A stretch of DNA of 37,130 bases from Clostridia bacterium (GCA_017482195.1 JAFUNM010000034.1:1-37130); one strand, 5' to 3'. Numbered from the stretch's first letter, positions 8,632 through 16,437 are shown. Translations and numbers: made by a program. The notes: generated from the letters alone by a model not told the origin.

Positions 8632-10188
8632 TTAAGCGAGTTTTACGGCAATCACACCGTCAATATTTCGGATAGAGCCCTCTGCCGGATAGACCGGCAT
8701 CTGCTGATAGATCTCGTTTGCCGTAAGCACATCCTTTTGCTCCTGACTTGCGTAGCAGTAGGTCGTTCCCAGATAGTAGGTAAGAATCCGATCCCAGGAA
8801 TAAATATTCAGCGCCTTATCACCCACCAGCACGCCGGTCATATGAGGTTCCGGCACAAAGCTGTTGATCGTCTTTTCTCCGATCACCGCCACCGGTGTCT
8901 CCGGGGTATACCCTTCAGTCAGTTCGATCTTGGCCGCCAACTTGGTATAATAGGCATAGGTATTTTCGTAGGTGATATCCATGGCAAAATATGCCCGATT
9001 GGTCAGGTAAAAGCATTCGTAGCCGCAAAGACCCTGCAAAAGAATCAGCCCGACCGCCAATATAGAAACGCCGTACTTTTTCATTCGGCCCTTTGCACGA
9101 TAAGAAAGCCGATCCAAAGGAAGCGCCGGCAGCAAAAGAGTCAGTACTAAAGGATAGATCATCAGAAGGTGCACCGTCTCCTCACCGGCCATCACGAACA
9201 CCAAATTACTTGCCAGCGGGAAGACCAGGAGCAACACGATCAAAAAGAAGAAGGTGCCGAATTTTCGGTAGAGCTTTTTGCGTACCACACAAACTGCCAC
9301 AGCAACGAGTCCGGTCAGCATAGAGAGTACTGCAGGAACCGCAAACCATTGGGGAAAGGTGCTCAGCCATTGACCGACAAAGAAACCGAAATAACAGCCA
9401 TAAGCATAGACAATCCGGCGAAGCAGTGATTCCACCGTCAGTTTGCCCATCTCACTAATACCCTGATAGGAAACCAGTTCTGTGCCTGTGACCGCAAGAA
9501 GGATCTGCAGAATCCCATAATAAACCGCCATCCCTGCCGCAAGAAACAGTACATAGCGCAGCGCAACAGCGAAAAAAGATTTCCAATCACCGCCGAAGCG
9601 ATCTTTACAAAGATCCACGATCAAAAGAGTTACCAACAACACAGCTGCCAAACAGAAATAAGCCTGATAGGCACCCATAGACAGTGCAACCAAAAGGCCG
9701 CCTGCGATCTGAGTGTGCCACCGCTCCTTACGAATCAAAAAAGCACCGGCCACTGCCAGAAAAAGAGCCGTCAGATAAGGAGCAGAAGAGAACATATATG
9801 CATAGGTGGATGCAACCGTCGGAAATGCCACCAAACACAAAGAGACCAAAGAAGCTGAAAGAAGGTGTTTCAGATCCAGCATCTTAACGATCAGCACAGC
9901 GGCTCCCGCAAGGCAAAGGGCACCTGCAAGACCGTTGAGCCAGGAGCTGCTGAAATGGCCGGTGATGCTGCAAAGGGTCTCCAGCAGCCAGCGCCCGGAG
10001 GAAAGTCCGAAGGCGCAGGAGGAATACAAACCGTCCACATCGTCATGGTTAATAAACTTATGAGTAAACATATAGAGATGGCAGAGCATCGCCAGTAAAA
10101 AGGCGATACCGAACACCAGCCCGTCAAATTTGGAAAACTGTTGTTTCCATTTATTCTTAAAGTAAGTCAGTACGCTTTGATCCTGCAT
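8632..10188 (-). CDS. GtrII-like polytopic membrane glycosyltransferase
   Basis: A 518-residue protein with about ten to twelve hydrophobic segments and a C-terminal soluble part (about 400-518). Near the N-terminus the first outside loop contains FINHDDVDGLYSS and, shortly after, LSSGRWLLE; an acidic pair followed by GRW is what I recognise from the GtrII glucosyltransferase family, GT-C-type enzymes that use a lipid-linked sugar outside the membrane. The acceptor is unknown; a wall polymer or teichoic acid is only a guess. ATG at 10188 is chosen because AGAGGTG lies just upstream; a TTG seven codons earlier (10209) precedes that site. It is a single-gene unit with its own promoter and terminator. 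Confidence 0.7.
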   Translation of the reverse strand: MQDQSVLTYFKNKWKQQFSKFDGLVFGIAFLLAMLCHLYMFTHKFINHDDVDGLYSSCAFGLSSGRWLLETLCSITGHFSSSWLNGLAGALCLAGAAVLIVKMLDLKHLLSASLVSLCLVAFPTVASTYAYMFSSAPYLTALFLAVAGAFLIRKERWHTQIAGGLLVALSMGAYQAYFCLAAVLLVTLLIVDLCKDRFGGDWKSFFAVALRYVLFLAAGMAVYYGILQILLAVTGTELVSYQGISEMGKLTVESLLRRIVYAYGCYFGFFVGQWLSTFPQWFAVPAVLSMLTGLVAVAVCVVRKKLYRKFGTFFFLIVLLLVFPLASNLVFVMAGEETVHLLMIYPLVLTLLLPALPLDRLSYRAKGRMKKYGVSILAVGLILLQGLCGYECFYLTNRAYFAMDITYENTYAYYTKLAAKIELTEGYTPETPVAVIGEKTINSFVPEPHMTGVLVGDKALNIYSWDRILTYYLGTTYCYASQEQKDVLTANEIYQQMPVYPAEGSIRNIDGVIAVKLA

Positions 10189-10220
10189 ATGCACACCTCT
10201 GCATTTCAATAATTAAATTC

Positions 10221-10249
10221 ATTATATACCGAAAATCCCATTTTTACAA
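10221..10249 (-). promoter_or_regulatory. Sigma-A promoter of the GtrII-like gene
   Basis: Minus strand: -35 TTGTAA (10249-10244), 17-bp spacer, -10 TATAAT (10226-10221), 33 bp ahead of the chosen ATG. Confidence 0.75.
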
Positions 10250-10254
10250 GACAA

Positions 10255-10280
10255 AAAGCAGAGCATCTCTGCTCTGCTTT
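10255..10280 (-). terminator. Terminator of the nrd operon
   Basis: An 11-bp perfect stem (10255-10265 with 10270-10280), four-base loop, with a T-rich run on the minus strand. It lies five bases past the stop of the cytidylate-kinase-like gene. Confidence 0.88.
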
Positions 10281-10284
10281 ATTT

Positions 10285-10893
10285 TTAGTCTTTATACCAA
10301 CTGCGGATAAAATCAGCCGTCGCTTTTGCAAGCGCCTTGATCTCCCAATCGGTGGAGTTGAGGATCAGATCATAGCCGTCCCGCTGGCCCCATTTACTGC
10401 CGGAAACCAATTCTCGGGTCTGAGCACGGTATTTATCGATCCGTTTGATATTGCGTTTCATTTCCTTCTCGGAAAACTCTTTTTCCTTACCCTCGGCCCG
10501 TTCCATACAACGACGTATACGGGCACCAAGATCTGCACAGACAAAGATCCGGAAAGGATTTTCTTTTTTTAGAATCACATCAGCATCCTGACCGATAATG
10601 ATACAATCCTTTCCCTCCTTAACGATTTCTTCCAGCACTTCCTTTTGCGCGATCAGCTCATTTGTATGGATGGCATGCTCATCCGCAAAGGAATGGTGAA
10701 AAGCTAACGGAAATGTTCGCCATGCATGGAAGGCTACTGCGCTCTCCACATAGCCGGAGGTATGAGCTTTCTTTTCCGTGATAGCATCCATGATCTCCTG
10801 ATCATAATAGTCAAAGTTCAATTCATCTGCCAGACGCTTGCCCAGCTCGCGGCCTCCGCTGCCGAATTCACGGCCGATAGTAATGATCTTCAT
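10285..10893 (-). CDS. Cytidylate kinase-like protein
   Basis: A 202-residue protein beginning MKIITIGREFGSGGRELGKRLA, the P-loop and start typical of the cytidylate-kinase-like family (Pfam Cytidylate_kin2) that is common in Clostridia. Other family-like stretches are FDYYDQEIMDAI, the lid-type region with RRCMERAEG, and YRAQTRELVSGSKWG followed by YDLILNSTDW. True CMP kinases differ, and the substrates of this family are poorly established. It is the last gene of the nrd operon, three bases after trxB and preceded by GGAGG. The context hints at a nucleotide-pool role next to ribonucleotide reduction, but that is inference. Confidence 0.8.
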   Translation of the reverse strand: MKIITIGREFGSGGRELGKRLADELNFDYYDQEIMDAITEKKAHTSGYVESAVAFHAWRTFPLAFHHSFADEHAIHTNELIAQKEVLEEIVKEGKDCIIIGQDADVILKKENPFRIFVCADLGARIRRCMERAEGKEKEFSEKEMKRNIKRIDKYRAQTRELVSGSKWGQRDGYDLILNSTDWEIKALAKATADFIRSWYKD

Positions 10894-10896
10894 GGT

Positions 10897-11808
10897 TTAG
10901 TCCTCCAAGGAATCCAGATATGCTCCGGCAGCCAAACCGGAGACGGCACCGTCACCGGCGGCAGTTGCCAGCTGGCGGATCTGCTTGACCCGACAATCAC
11001 CGGCAGCAAATACGCCCTCACAGGTGGTTTTACAATCCTCCCCTGCTAAAATATAGCCGGCTTCATCCAAAGCCACCAGAGCTTTAAACGGCTCGTTATT
11101 AGGCTGCTGCCCGATGGCAACAAACAATCCGTCCACCTCCAGCGTCTCCCTCTGCTCCCCGAACTGCAGCTCCAGACCGGCAAGTTTTTGCTCACCCAAA
11201 AGCCCACTCACCACACCGCCGGTGCGGATCGTAATGTTGGGTACTCGTTTCATTCGTTCCATCAAAACCGGTTCAGCACGAAAACCCTCCCGGCGATGGA
11301 TCAGCGTAACGCTTTCACAAAGTTCAGCCAAAGAAAGAGCAGACTGGACAGCGGCGTTTCCGCCGCCCACAACGGCCACCTTTTTATTTTTATAGAATGC
11401 GCCGTCGCAAACCGCGCAATAAGAGACACCGGCCAGTTCCTCTTCCCGTGCGACTCCCAGATGACGGTGGGCGGCACCGGTGGCAAGGATCAAGCTTTTA
11501 GCCTCATATTCATCCCCGTCAGTCGTACGAACCAGAAAACCCTCGGCGGTCTTTTCAGCTCCGTTCACTTCCACCGGTTCGATCATACCGCCAAACTCAT
11601 AAACCTGCTCTGCCAAGCGGTCGGCATACTCCACACCGCTGACGCCGAGCAGACCGGGGAAATTTTCAATCCGGGCAGAGGCGGTGATCTGCCCACCCAG
11701 GGCGGTGGACTCCAAGATCAGCGCCTTCTTCCCTGCCCGCAGCAGATAGATGGCCGCGGTCATTCCGGCGGTCCCGCCGCCGATGATAACGGTATCAACC
11801 ATTGACAT
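10897..11808 (-). CDS. trxB: Thioredoxin reductase (NADPH-type, flavoprotein)
   Basis: The enzyme passes electrons from NADPH through FAD and a redox-active disulfide to thioredoxin-like proteins. The 303-residue protein shows the FAD motif IIGGGTAGMTAAIY (8-21), ATGA near 109, the active disulfide CAVC (131-134), the NADPH-binding GGGNAA (148-153), the NADPH-selecting HRREGFR (171-177), and the C-terminal FAD motif GVFAAGDCR. Its start overlaps the end of nrdD by 14 bases, so the two are coupled. Because NrdD carries a fused thioredoxin-like domain, this reductase probably recharges that domain; general thioredoxin reduction is equally possible. Confidence 0.93.
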   Translation of the reverse strand: MSMVDTVIIGGGTAGMTAAIYLLRAGKKALILESTALGGQITASARIENFPGLLGVSGVEYADRLAEQVYEFGGMIEPVEVNGAEKTAEGFLVRTTDGDEYEAKSLILATGAAHRHLGVAREEELAGVSYCAVCDGAFYKNKKVAVVGGGNAAVQSALSLAELCESVTLIHRREGFRAEPVLMERMKRVPNITIRTGGVVSGLLGEQKLAGLELQFGEQRETLEVDGLFVAIGQQPNNEPFKALVALDEAGYILAGEDCKTTCEGVFAAGDCRVKQIRQLATAAGDGAVSGLAAGAYLDSLED

Positions 11809-14179
11809 GCACCCGCTTGGTGAAGGAACGGATCTCCGAAGCGTTCGTCAATTTTTCGATGCCGCCGTCACTCTCCACAATGAGGGTAGGAGCCTTGGTG
11901 ATCTGATAGCCGTCGACCAAAGCCCGGTTGGCAGGATCCTCGGCGTCCAGTTTTTCATAAGCGATACCCGCCTGGTCCAGCATAGCGGTTGCCATCTTGC
12001 AGTTGGGGCAGGTCTTGGTGGTAAAGAGCAGTACTCTGTTTCCGCCGGCTGCTTCAGGCTCACATCCGCAGCCGCAATCCTTGGCATGGCTGGTAGGAGT
12101 TTTGATCTGAGCGATGGTCTGATCGTAAAGCTTACGATCCTTAAATTCCTGAGCCTTACCGTCGTTCCAGTTTTGAACGGGACGGTAGTAGCCGGTGATA
12201 CGACTGTAGACCTCAGTGTTTTCCCCGCAATGGGGGCAGGTATATTCCTCACCGGTAATATAACCGTGATTTTTACATACGGAATAGGTGGGAGACATGG
12301 AGTAGTAAGGCAGGCGGTAGTTGTCTGCGATCTTCTTCACCAGGTTGGCAGCCGCCTTCCAATCGGGCAGCTTCTCACCCATATAAGCATGAAATACAGT
12401 ACCGGAGGTATAGAGGGTATGCAACTCGTCCTGAAGATCCAGGGCGGTAAAGATATCCTCGGTATAGCCAACGGGCAGGTGAGAGGAATTGGTGTAGTAG
12501 GGAGTGCCATCCATATTAGCAGTAATAATGCCGGGGAAGCGGCTGACATCATGCTTGGCCAGACGGTAGGAAGTGGACTCGGCAGGAGTAGCCTCCAGAT
12601 TATACAGATCGCCATACTCTTCCTGATAGTCAGACAGACGCTCTCTCATATGGTTGAGCACATCCTTGGCGAACTGCTGACCCTCCGGGGTGGTCAGATT
12701 CTTCTTCAGCCAGCAAGCATTGAGAGCGGTCTCGTTCATGCCCACCAGACCGATAGTGGAGAAGTGGTTATCGAAGGAGCCGAGATATCTCTTGGTATAG
12801 GGATACAGACCCTCGTTTAAGAACTTGGTGATAACGGTTCTCTTGATCTTCAAAGAACGAGCAGAGATATCCAGCAGCTTATCCAGACGTGCATAGAATT
12901 CTTCCTCGGAAGCGGACTGATAAGCAATACGGGGCAGATTGATGGTCACAACACCTACAGAGCCGGTGGATTCACCGGAGCCGAAGAAACCGCCGGACTT
13001 CTTACGCAGTTCGCGCAGATCCAGACGCAAACGGCAGCACATACTGCGAACATCGCTGGGCTCCATATCGCTGTTAACATAGTTGGAGAAGTAGGGGGTA
13101 CCGTACTTAGCGGTCATCTCGAAAAGAAGCTTATTGTTTTCGGTCTCAGACCAGTCAAAGTCACGGGTGATGGAATAAGTGGGAATAGGATACTGGAAAC
13201 CGCGGCCGTTGGCATCGCCCTCGATCATGGTCTCGATGAAGGCGCGGTTGATCATATCCATTTCCTTCTTACAATCGCCGTAGGTGAAATCCATTTCCTT
13301 ACCGCCGACAATGGCAGGCAGATCCTTCAGATCATTGGGAACGGTCCAGTCCAAAGTAATATTGGAGAAAGGTGCCTGAGTACCCCAACGGCTGGGGGTG
13401 TTCACACCGTATACGAAGGACTGAATACAGTTCTTGACCTCCCAATAGGTCAGGTTGTCCACTCTCACAAAGGGAGCAAGATAGGTATCGAAGGAGGAGA
13501 AGGCCTGAGCGCCTGCCCACTCATTCTGCATAATACCCAGGAAGTTGACCATCTGGTTACAAAGGGAAACCAAATGCTTGGCGGGAGCGGAAGTGATCTT
13601 ACCGGGAACGCCGCCCAAGCCTTCCTTGATCAGCTGCTTTAAAGACCAACCGGCACAGTAACCGGTCAGCATGGACAGGTCATGGATATGGATATCGGCA
13701 TTGCGATGAGCTTCGGCGATCTCGGGATCGTAGATCTCACTGAGCCAATAGTTTGCGGTGATGGCGCCGCTGTTGGAGAGGATCAGACCGCCAACCGAAT
13801 AGGTAACGGTGGAATTCTCCTTCACACGCCAGTCGGTAACATTTACATAGCTATCTACCAGGGACTTATAATCCAGGAAGGTAGATTTCAGGTTACGAAC
13901 CTTTTCTCTTTGCTTACGGTAGAGGATATATGCCTTCGCAACATCGGCATAGCCGGATTCACTCAATACTTCTTCCACACTGTCCTGAATATCTTCCACG
14001 GCGATCTTGCCGTCTTTGATCTTGGACTCAAAATGAGCCGTGACCTTCAGGGCCAGCAGGTCGATAACGCTGGGATGGGACGCCTTATTCTGGGCATCAA
14101 ATGCCTTCTGAATGGCAACACTGATCTTTGAAATGTTAAATTCCGCTTCGGAACCGTCTCTTTTGATTACGTTATACAT
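11795..14179 (-). CDS. nrdD: Anaerobic (class III) ribonucleoside-triphosphate reductase with fused C-terminal thioredoxin-like domain
   Basis: NrdD reduces ribonucleotides to deoxyribonucleotides using a glycyl radical installed by NrdG. The 794-residue protein has an N-terminal ATP-cone (about 1-95), the catalytic barrel (IHIHDL, YCAGWSL, NEWAGAQAFSSFD, NTPSRWGTQAPFSNI), a zinc site of CxxH and CPHC type (VCKNHGY...CPHC), and the radical loop RITGYYRP with Gly663. Ordinary NrdD proteins end about 25-35 residues after this loop. Here a linker with CGCGC continues into a thioredoxin/glutaredoxin-like domain (about 714-794, bases 12040-11798) with FTTKTCPNCK (C724, C727) and a likely cis-proline in KAPTLIV. 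Next come trxB (overlapping) and upstream nrdG. It suggests a redoxin-driven rather than formate-driven enzyme (inference). Confidence 0.95.
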   Translation of the reverse strand: MYNVIKRDGSEAEFNISKISVAIQKAFDAQNKASHPSVIDLLALKVTAHFESKIKDGKIAVEDIQDSVEEVLSESGYADVAKAYILYRKQREKVRNLKSTFLDYKSLVDSYVNVTDWRVKENSTVTYSVGGLILSNSGAITANYWLSEIYDPEIAEAHRNADIHIHDLSMLTGYCAGWSLKQLIKEGLGGVPGKITSAPAKHLVSLCNQMVNFLGIMQNEWAGAQAFSSFDTYLAPFVRVDNLTYWEVKNCIQSFVYGVNTPSRWGTQAPFSNITLDWTVPNDLKDLPAIVGGKEMDFTYGDCKKEMDMINRAFIETMIEGDANGRGFQYPIPTYSITRDFDWSETENNKLLFEMTAKYGTPYFSNYVNSDMEPSDVRSMCCRLRLDLRELRKKSGGFFGSGESTGSVGVVTINLPRIAYQSASEEEFYARLDKLLDISARSLKIKRTVITKFLNEGLYPYTKRYLGSFDNHFSTIGLVGMNETALNACWLKKNLTTPEGQQFAKDVLNHMRERLSDYQEEYGDLYNLEATPAESTSYRLAKHDVSRFPGIITANMDGTPYYTNSSHLPVGYTEDIFTALDLQDELHTLYTSGTVFHAYMGEKLPDWKAAANLVKKIADNYRLPYYSMSPTYSVCKNHGYITGEEYTCPHCGENTEVYSRITGYYRPVQNWNDGKAQEFKDRKLYDQTIAQIKTPTSHAKDCGCGCEPEAAGGNRVLLFTTKTCPNCKMATAMLDQAGIAYEKLDAEDPANRALVDGYQITKAPTLIVESDGGIEKLTNASEIRSFTKRVHVNG

Positions 14180-14208
14180 CTTTTCCTAATCCTCTCTTCT
14201 ATATATTT

Positions 14209-14838
14209 TCATTCAACAAAATGATTTTGGAAGCACTCAAGCCATGCGCGCTTGAGCAGCTCCTTTCCGGCATTTTTTGCATGAACGCCGTCCGCAGCCC
14301 ACTCTTCGTCGGGGTACTTCTCCACCGCCTCATCAAACTTGGTCAGCATATCCACAAAAGGCAGGCCATACTTCTCTGCGATCCGCTTGGCCGCCGCAGC
14401 TCTTTTTTCCACCTCCGGGCGGAACACATCCCAGGTATCCTCGGTAGCGGTACCTTTGATCACATAGGGACTGATGATCATGATCTTGAGCTCAGGCAAA
14501 GTCTCTTTGATCTCACTCAGCATCAGGTCATAAAGCATCTCATATTTTTCCGCAGATACACCGTTTTGATGGTTGACCTCATGCCATACATCATTGACGC
14601 CGATCATAATACTCATGATATCCGGCTGCAAATTGATGATATCCTTTTTGATGCGGGCATAGACATCCACAATGCGGTTGCCGCTGATCCCCTTATTGAT
14701 GCATTCGTACTCACCGGGATACTCTCCCGCCAAGTAGCAACCCACCAAATTAGGATACCCACCTCCTAAACTATCCAGTCGATCGCGGTTTCTGCCGCAA
14801 TCGGTAATGGAATCGCCTTGAAATAAAATCCGTTTCAT
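14209..14838 (-). CDS. SGNH/GDSL-family hydrolase (esterase/lipase-like)
   Basis: A 209-residue cytoplasmic-looking protein (no signal peptide) of the SGNH hydrolase family. The block residues are all visible: GDSITD with nucleophile S10, the oxyanion glycine in NKGISGNR (G53), GVND with N82, and the catalytic DxxH as DGVH (D183, H186). Family members hydrolyse esters such as acyl or acetyl groups on sugars or lipids; the substrate here is unknown. Its ATG directly follows the nrdG stop codon (TAAATG) and its ribosome binding site AGGGG is inside nrdG, so it is co-translated between nrdG and nrdD. No known role in nucleotide reduction explains this placement. Confidence 0.9.
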   Translation of the reverse strand: MKRILFQGDSITDCGRNRDRLDSLGGGYPNLVGCYLAGEYPGEYECINKGISGNRIVDVYARIKKDIINLQPDIMSIMIGVNDVWHEVNHQNGVSAEKYEMLYDLMLSEIKETLPELKIMIISPYVIKGTATEDTWDVFRPEVEKRAAAAKRIAEKYGLPFVDMLTKFDEAVEKYPDEEWAADGVHAKNAGKELLKRAWLECFQNHFVE

Positions 14839-15528
14839 TTAATCTACCCCTCTCAATTCTGCTGCAGGAAGAATTTCCCGCACCGCTTTTAAGTAATCAT
14901 GCATCTCTGCATAGGTGGGAGCAGTCAGTGCTTTAGGCACCTGCTCGGAGGGTTTGAATTGTTGCAGAAAATACCGCTTGGTACCTTGAAGCCATTTTGC
15001 GATTTCCCGTAGCTCACTCTCACCATGAAATTCATTCACAACCGTAGTTCGGAATTCATAGTCTACTGCACCGCTCTTAAGGAACTCGATACTTTCCTTT
15101 ATAGCCTTGAGATCCAGCTTCAAGAAACCGGCCGTCTCGCCATAGCGCTCCGGTGCATTTTTGACATCCATGGCCACATAATCCAGAAGTCCCTCTTCCG
15201 CCAAAGCCTTCAAGCGCTCGGGAAAGCTGCCGTTGGTGTCCAGCTTCACCGCATAGTCCATTGCCTTGATCTTACGAATCAGTTCAGGCAGTTCCCGCTG
15301 CATCAGAGGTTCCCCTCCGGTGAAACAGACACCGTCCAAAAGACCCTTACGGCTCTCTAAGAAAGAAAGGAGCTCCTCCTCCCCCATCAAAGGCTCTGCC
15401 AAGCCCTTTGCCAAAGCAAAATTATGACAGAAGGGACAGCGGAAGTTACAGCCGTTCAGAAAGACCGTGCAAGCAGTTTTGCCCGGAAAATCCAGCAATG
15501 TGAGTTTTTGCAGACCTGCAATGGTCAT
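14839..15528 (-). CDS. nrdG: Anaerobic ribonucleotide reductase activating protein (radical SAM)
   Basis: NrdG is the radical S-adenosylmethionine activase that abstracts hydrogen from the NrdD glycyl-radical glycine. The 229-residue protein carries the [4Fe-4S]-binding CxxxCxxC motif (C27, C31, C34 in CNFRCPFCH), the SAM-binding CFTGGEPL stretch, and KLDTNG. The longer form, about 230 residues with GLQKLTLLDFPGKTACTVFLNG at the start, matches the NrdG2-type subfamily rather than the shorter E. coli type. AGGAGG precedes the ATG by five bases. It is the first gene of the operon, under the NrdR-box promoter. Confidence 0.93.
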   Translation of the reverse strand: MTIAGLQKLTLLDFPGKTACTVFLNGCNFRCPFCHNFALAKGLAEPLMGEEELLSFLESRKGLLDGVCFTGGEPLMQRELPELIRKIKAMDYAVKLDTNGSFPERLKALAEEGLLDYVAMDVKNAPERYGETAGFLKLDLKAIKESIEFLKSGAVDYEFRTTVVNEFHGESELREIAKWLQGTKRYFLQQFKPSEQVPKALTAPTYAEMHDYLKAVREILPAAELRGVD

Positions 15529-15572
15529 GTTATCCTCCTACATCTTGTGGTCACCATAGTGGTGCAGATATC

Positions 15573-15601
15573 ATTCTATCACAAGATATAGTCGATGTCA
15601 A
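15573..15601 (-). promoter_or_regulatory. Sigma-A promoter of the nrd operon
   Basis: Minus strand: -35 TTGACA (15601-15596), 17-bp spacer, -10 TAGAAT (15578-15573) with TGA just upstream (extended -10). Start site expected near 15566, about 38 bases ahead of the nrdG ATG. A CACCA-TAG-TGGTG inverted repeat (15552-15564) would lie at the very 5' end of the transcript. Confidence 0.85.
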
Positions 15602-15658
15602 TACAAAAACACACAATATATTTTGTTTTTAATTTTTATCAAACACAACATCTTGTAT
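15579..15658. promoter_or_regulatory. NrdR boxes: three copies at 32-bp spacing
   Basis: Two good 16-base matches to the NrdR box (consensus about ACACWATATNTNGTGT) lie at 15611-15626 (ACACAATATATTTTGT) and 15643-15658 (ACACAACATCTTGTAT), 32 bp apart start to start, the usual spacing of paired NrdR sites (about three helical turns). A third, weaker copy with the same left half (CACAAnATnT) starts exactly 32 bp further on at 15579 and fills the spacer of the nrdG promoter. NrdR is the ATP-cone repressor of nrd genes; control by dATP/ATP is known for the family and inferred here. Confidence 0.85.
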
Positions 15659-15707
15659 TAGACAAAAATATAAAAATCGACCAATTTCTTCTTATTATAA
15701 TATAAAA

Positions 15708-15734
15708 ATCCCCGCTGCGTTATGCAGCGGGGAT
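15708..15734 (-). terminator. Terminator of the small-membrane-protein / GtrA-like operon
   Basis: An 11-bp GC-rich stem (15708-15718 with 15724-15734) and five-base loop, followed on the minus strand by TTTTTATA. It lies 11 bases past the stop at 15746. Confidence 0.88.
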
Positions 15735-15745
15735 AAACTTTTTCA

Positions 15746-15907
15746 TTATTCAGCTTCTTCGGTAAAGTCTGTTTCAAAAGCCAGGTTTGCAGGGGCGATC
15801 TGTGCCTTTTTCTTTTCCAAATGCTTCAGCACTAAAATTACGGTGGTTACAGCGGCTGCCACCGCCAGAATAACGGATACCAATACAACGATCTGATTCT
15901 TTTTCAA
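15746..15907 (-). CDS. Small single-pass membrane protein, unknown function
   Basis: Fifty-three residues if TTG at 15907 is the start, the one that follows AAGGGGTG by six bases. A longer 70-residue version from TTG at 15958 would overlap the stop of the upstream gene but has only a weak AGGA. It has a basic start, one hydrophobic helix (QIVVLVSVILAVAAAVTTVILV), then a positively charged stretch (KHLEKKK) and an acidic C-terminus (TDFTEEAE). I recognise no family. It is downstream of a GtrA-like membrane protein in the same transcript and ends in a strong terminator, which supports a real gene. Confidence 0.65.
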   Translation of the reverse strand: MKKNQIVVLVSVILAVAAAVTTVILVLKHLEKKKAQIAPANLAFETDFTEEAE

Positions 15908-15954
15908 TGATAACACCCCTTTCTTTTTTATTTTATCATAAAGACGGTTAAAAA

Positions 15955-16386
15955 TCAATCCTGTTCTTTGAAAATTAAGAATTGATAAATCAGGAAGCAG
16001 ACAATCTCATAGAGAGCCTGGAAAATATAATTGAAGAGTACCGGATAGCCGAACAGACCTGCCACAAAAATAGTCAGATAATTGACTCCCAGAGTCAGCA
16101 CCACAAAAATCATAAAGGCGATCATCAGCTGGCGGGCGGTATAGAAAAAGCCGCTGCCACCTTCATTATAGGCCCAATATTTCAACACCGCAAATAACAC
16201 CAGATGCCGCACCGCAAAGGCGATCGTCTCTCCGCCGGGCAGCAGCCGTTTGATGGCAAACTGAATCAAACCGGTCACCAATGCGGCGATAATATAACGC
16301 AGCACCTCGGTACGGTGAGCCATCAGGTAATCATAAAATCTATCCGCCGCCTGGTGAGGCTGACGCCTTTTTATCGGTTTTCCCAA
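15955..16386 (-). CDS. GtrA-like four-helix membrane protein
   Basis: About 143 residues with four predicted transmembrane helices, a basic N-terminus with EVLRYIIAALVTGLIQFAIKRLL, and the C-terminal YQFLIFKEQD. Size, topology and the aromatic-rich end resemble the GtrA/DPMS family, thought to help move polyprenyl-linked sugars across the membrane; the match is only moderate by eye. TTG at 16386 is chosen because GGGAG lies eight bases upstream; GTG at 16395 overlaps that ribosome binding site. It shares a transcript with the small membrane protein downstream. Substrate unknown. Confidence 0.55.
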   Translation of the reverse strand: MGKPIKRRQPHQAADRFYDYLMAHRTEVLRYIIAALVTGLIQFAIKRLLPGGETIAFAVRHLVLFAVLKYWAYNEGGSGFFYTARQLMIAFMIFVVLTLGVNYLTIFVAGLFGYPVLFNYIFQALYEIVCFLIYQFLIFKEQD

Positions 16387-16408
16387 AATGATCACTCCCT
16401 TTTTTCAT

Positions 16409-16437
16409 ATTCTATCACAGCTTTGAGAAAATGAAAA
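16409..16437 (-). promoter_or_regulatory. Likely promoter of the GtrA-like gene
   Basis: Minus strand: weak -35 TTTTCA (16437-16432), 17-bp spacer, -10 TAGAAT (16414-16409) with TGTGA upstream (extended -10). An imperfect hairpin (16434-16465) sits just upstream of it in the divergent region. Confidence 0.5.

Noticed and set aside
11750..12820. 356-residue open frame on the plus strand
   Set aside because: Antisense to nrdD/trxB, whose motifs are unambiguous. No ribosome binding site and no recognisable family.
15536..15551. Fourth NrdR-like site (CATCTTGTGG) at the nrdG ribosome binding site
   Set aside because: Only half matches the box, it is out of the 32-bp register and it overlaps AGGAGG, which explains part of the sequence.
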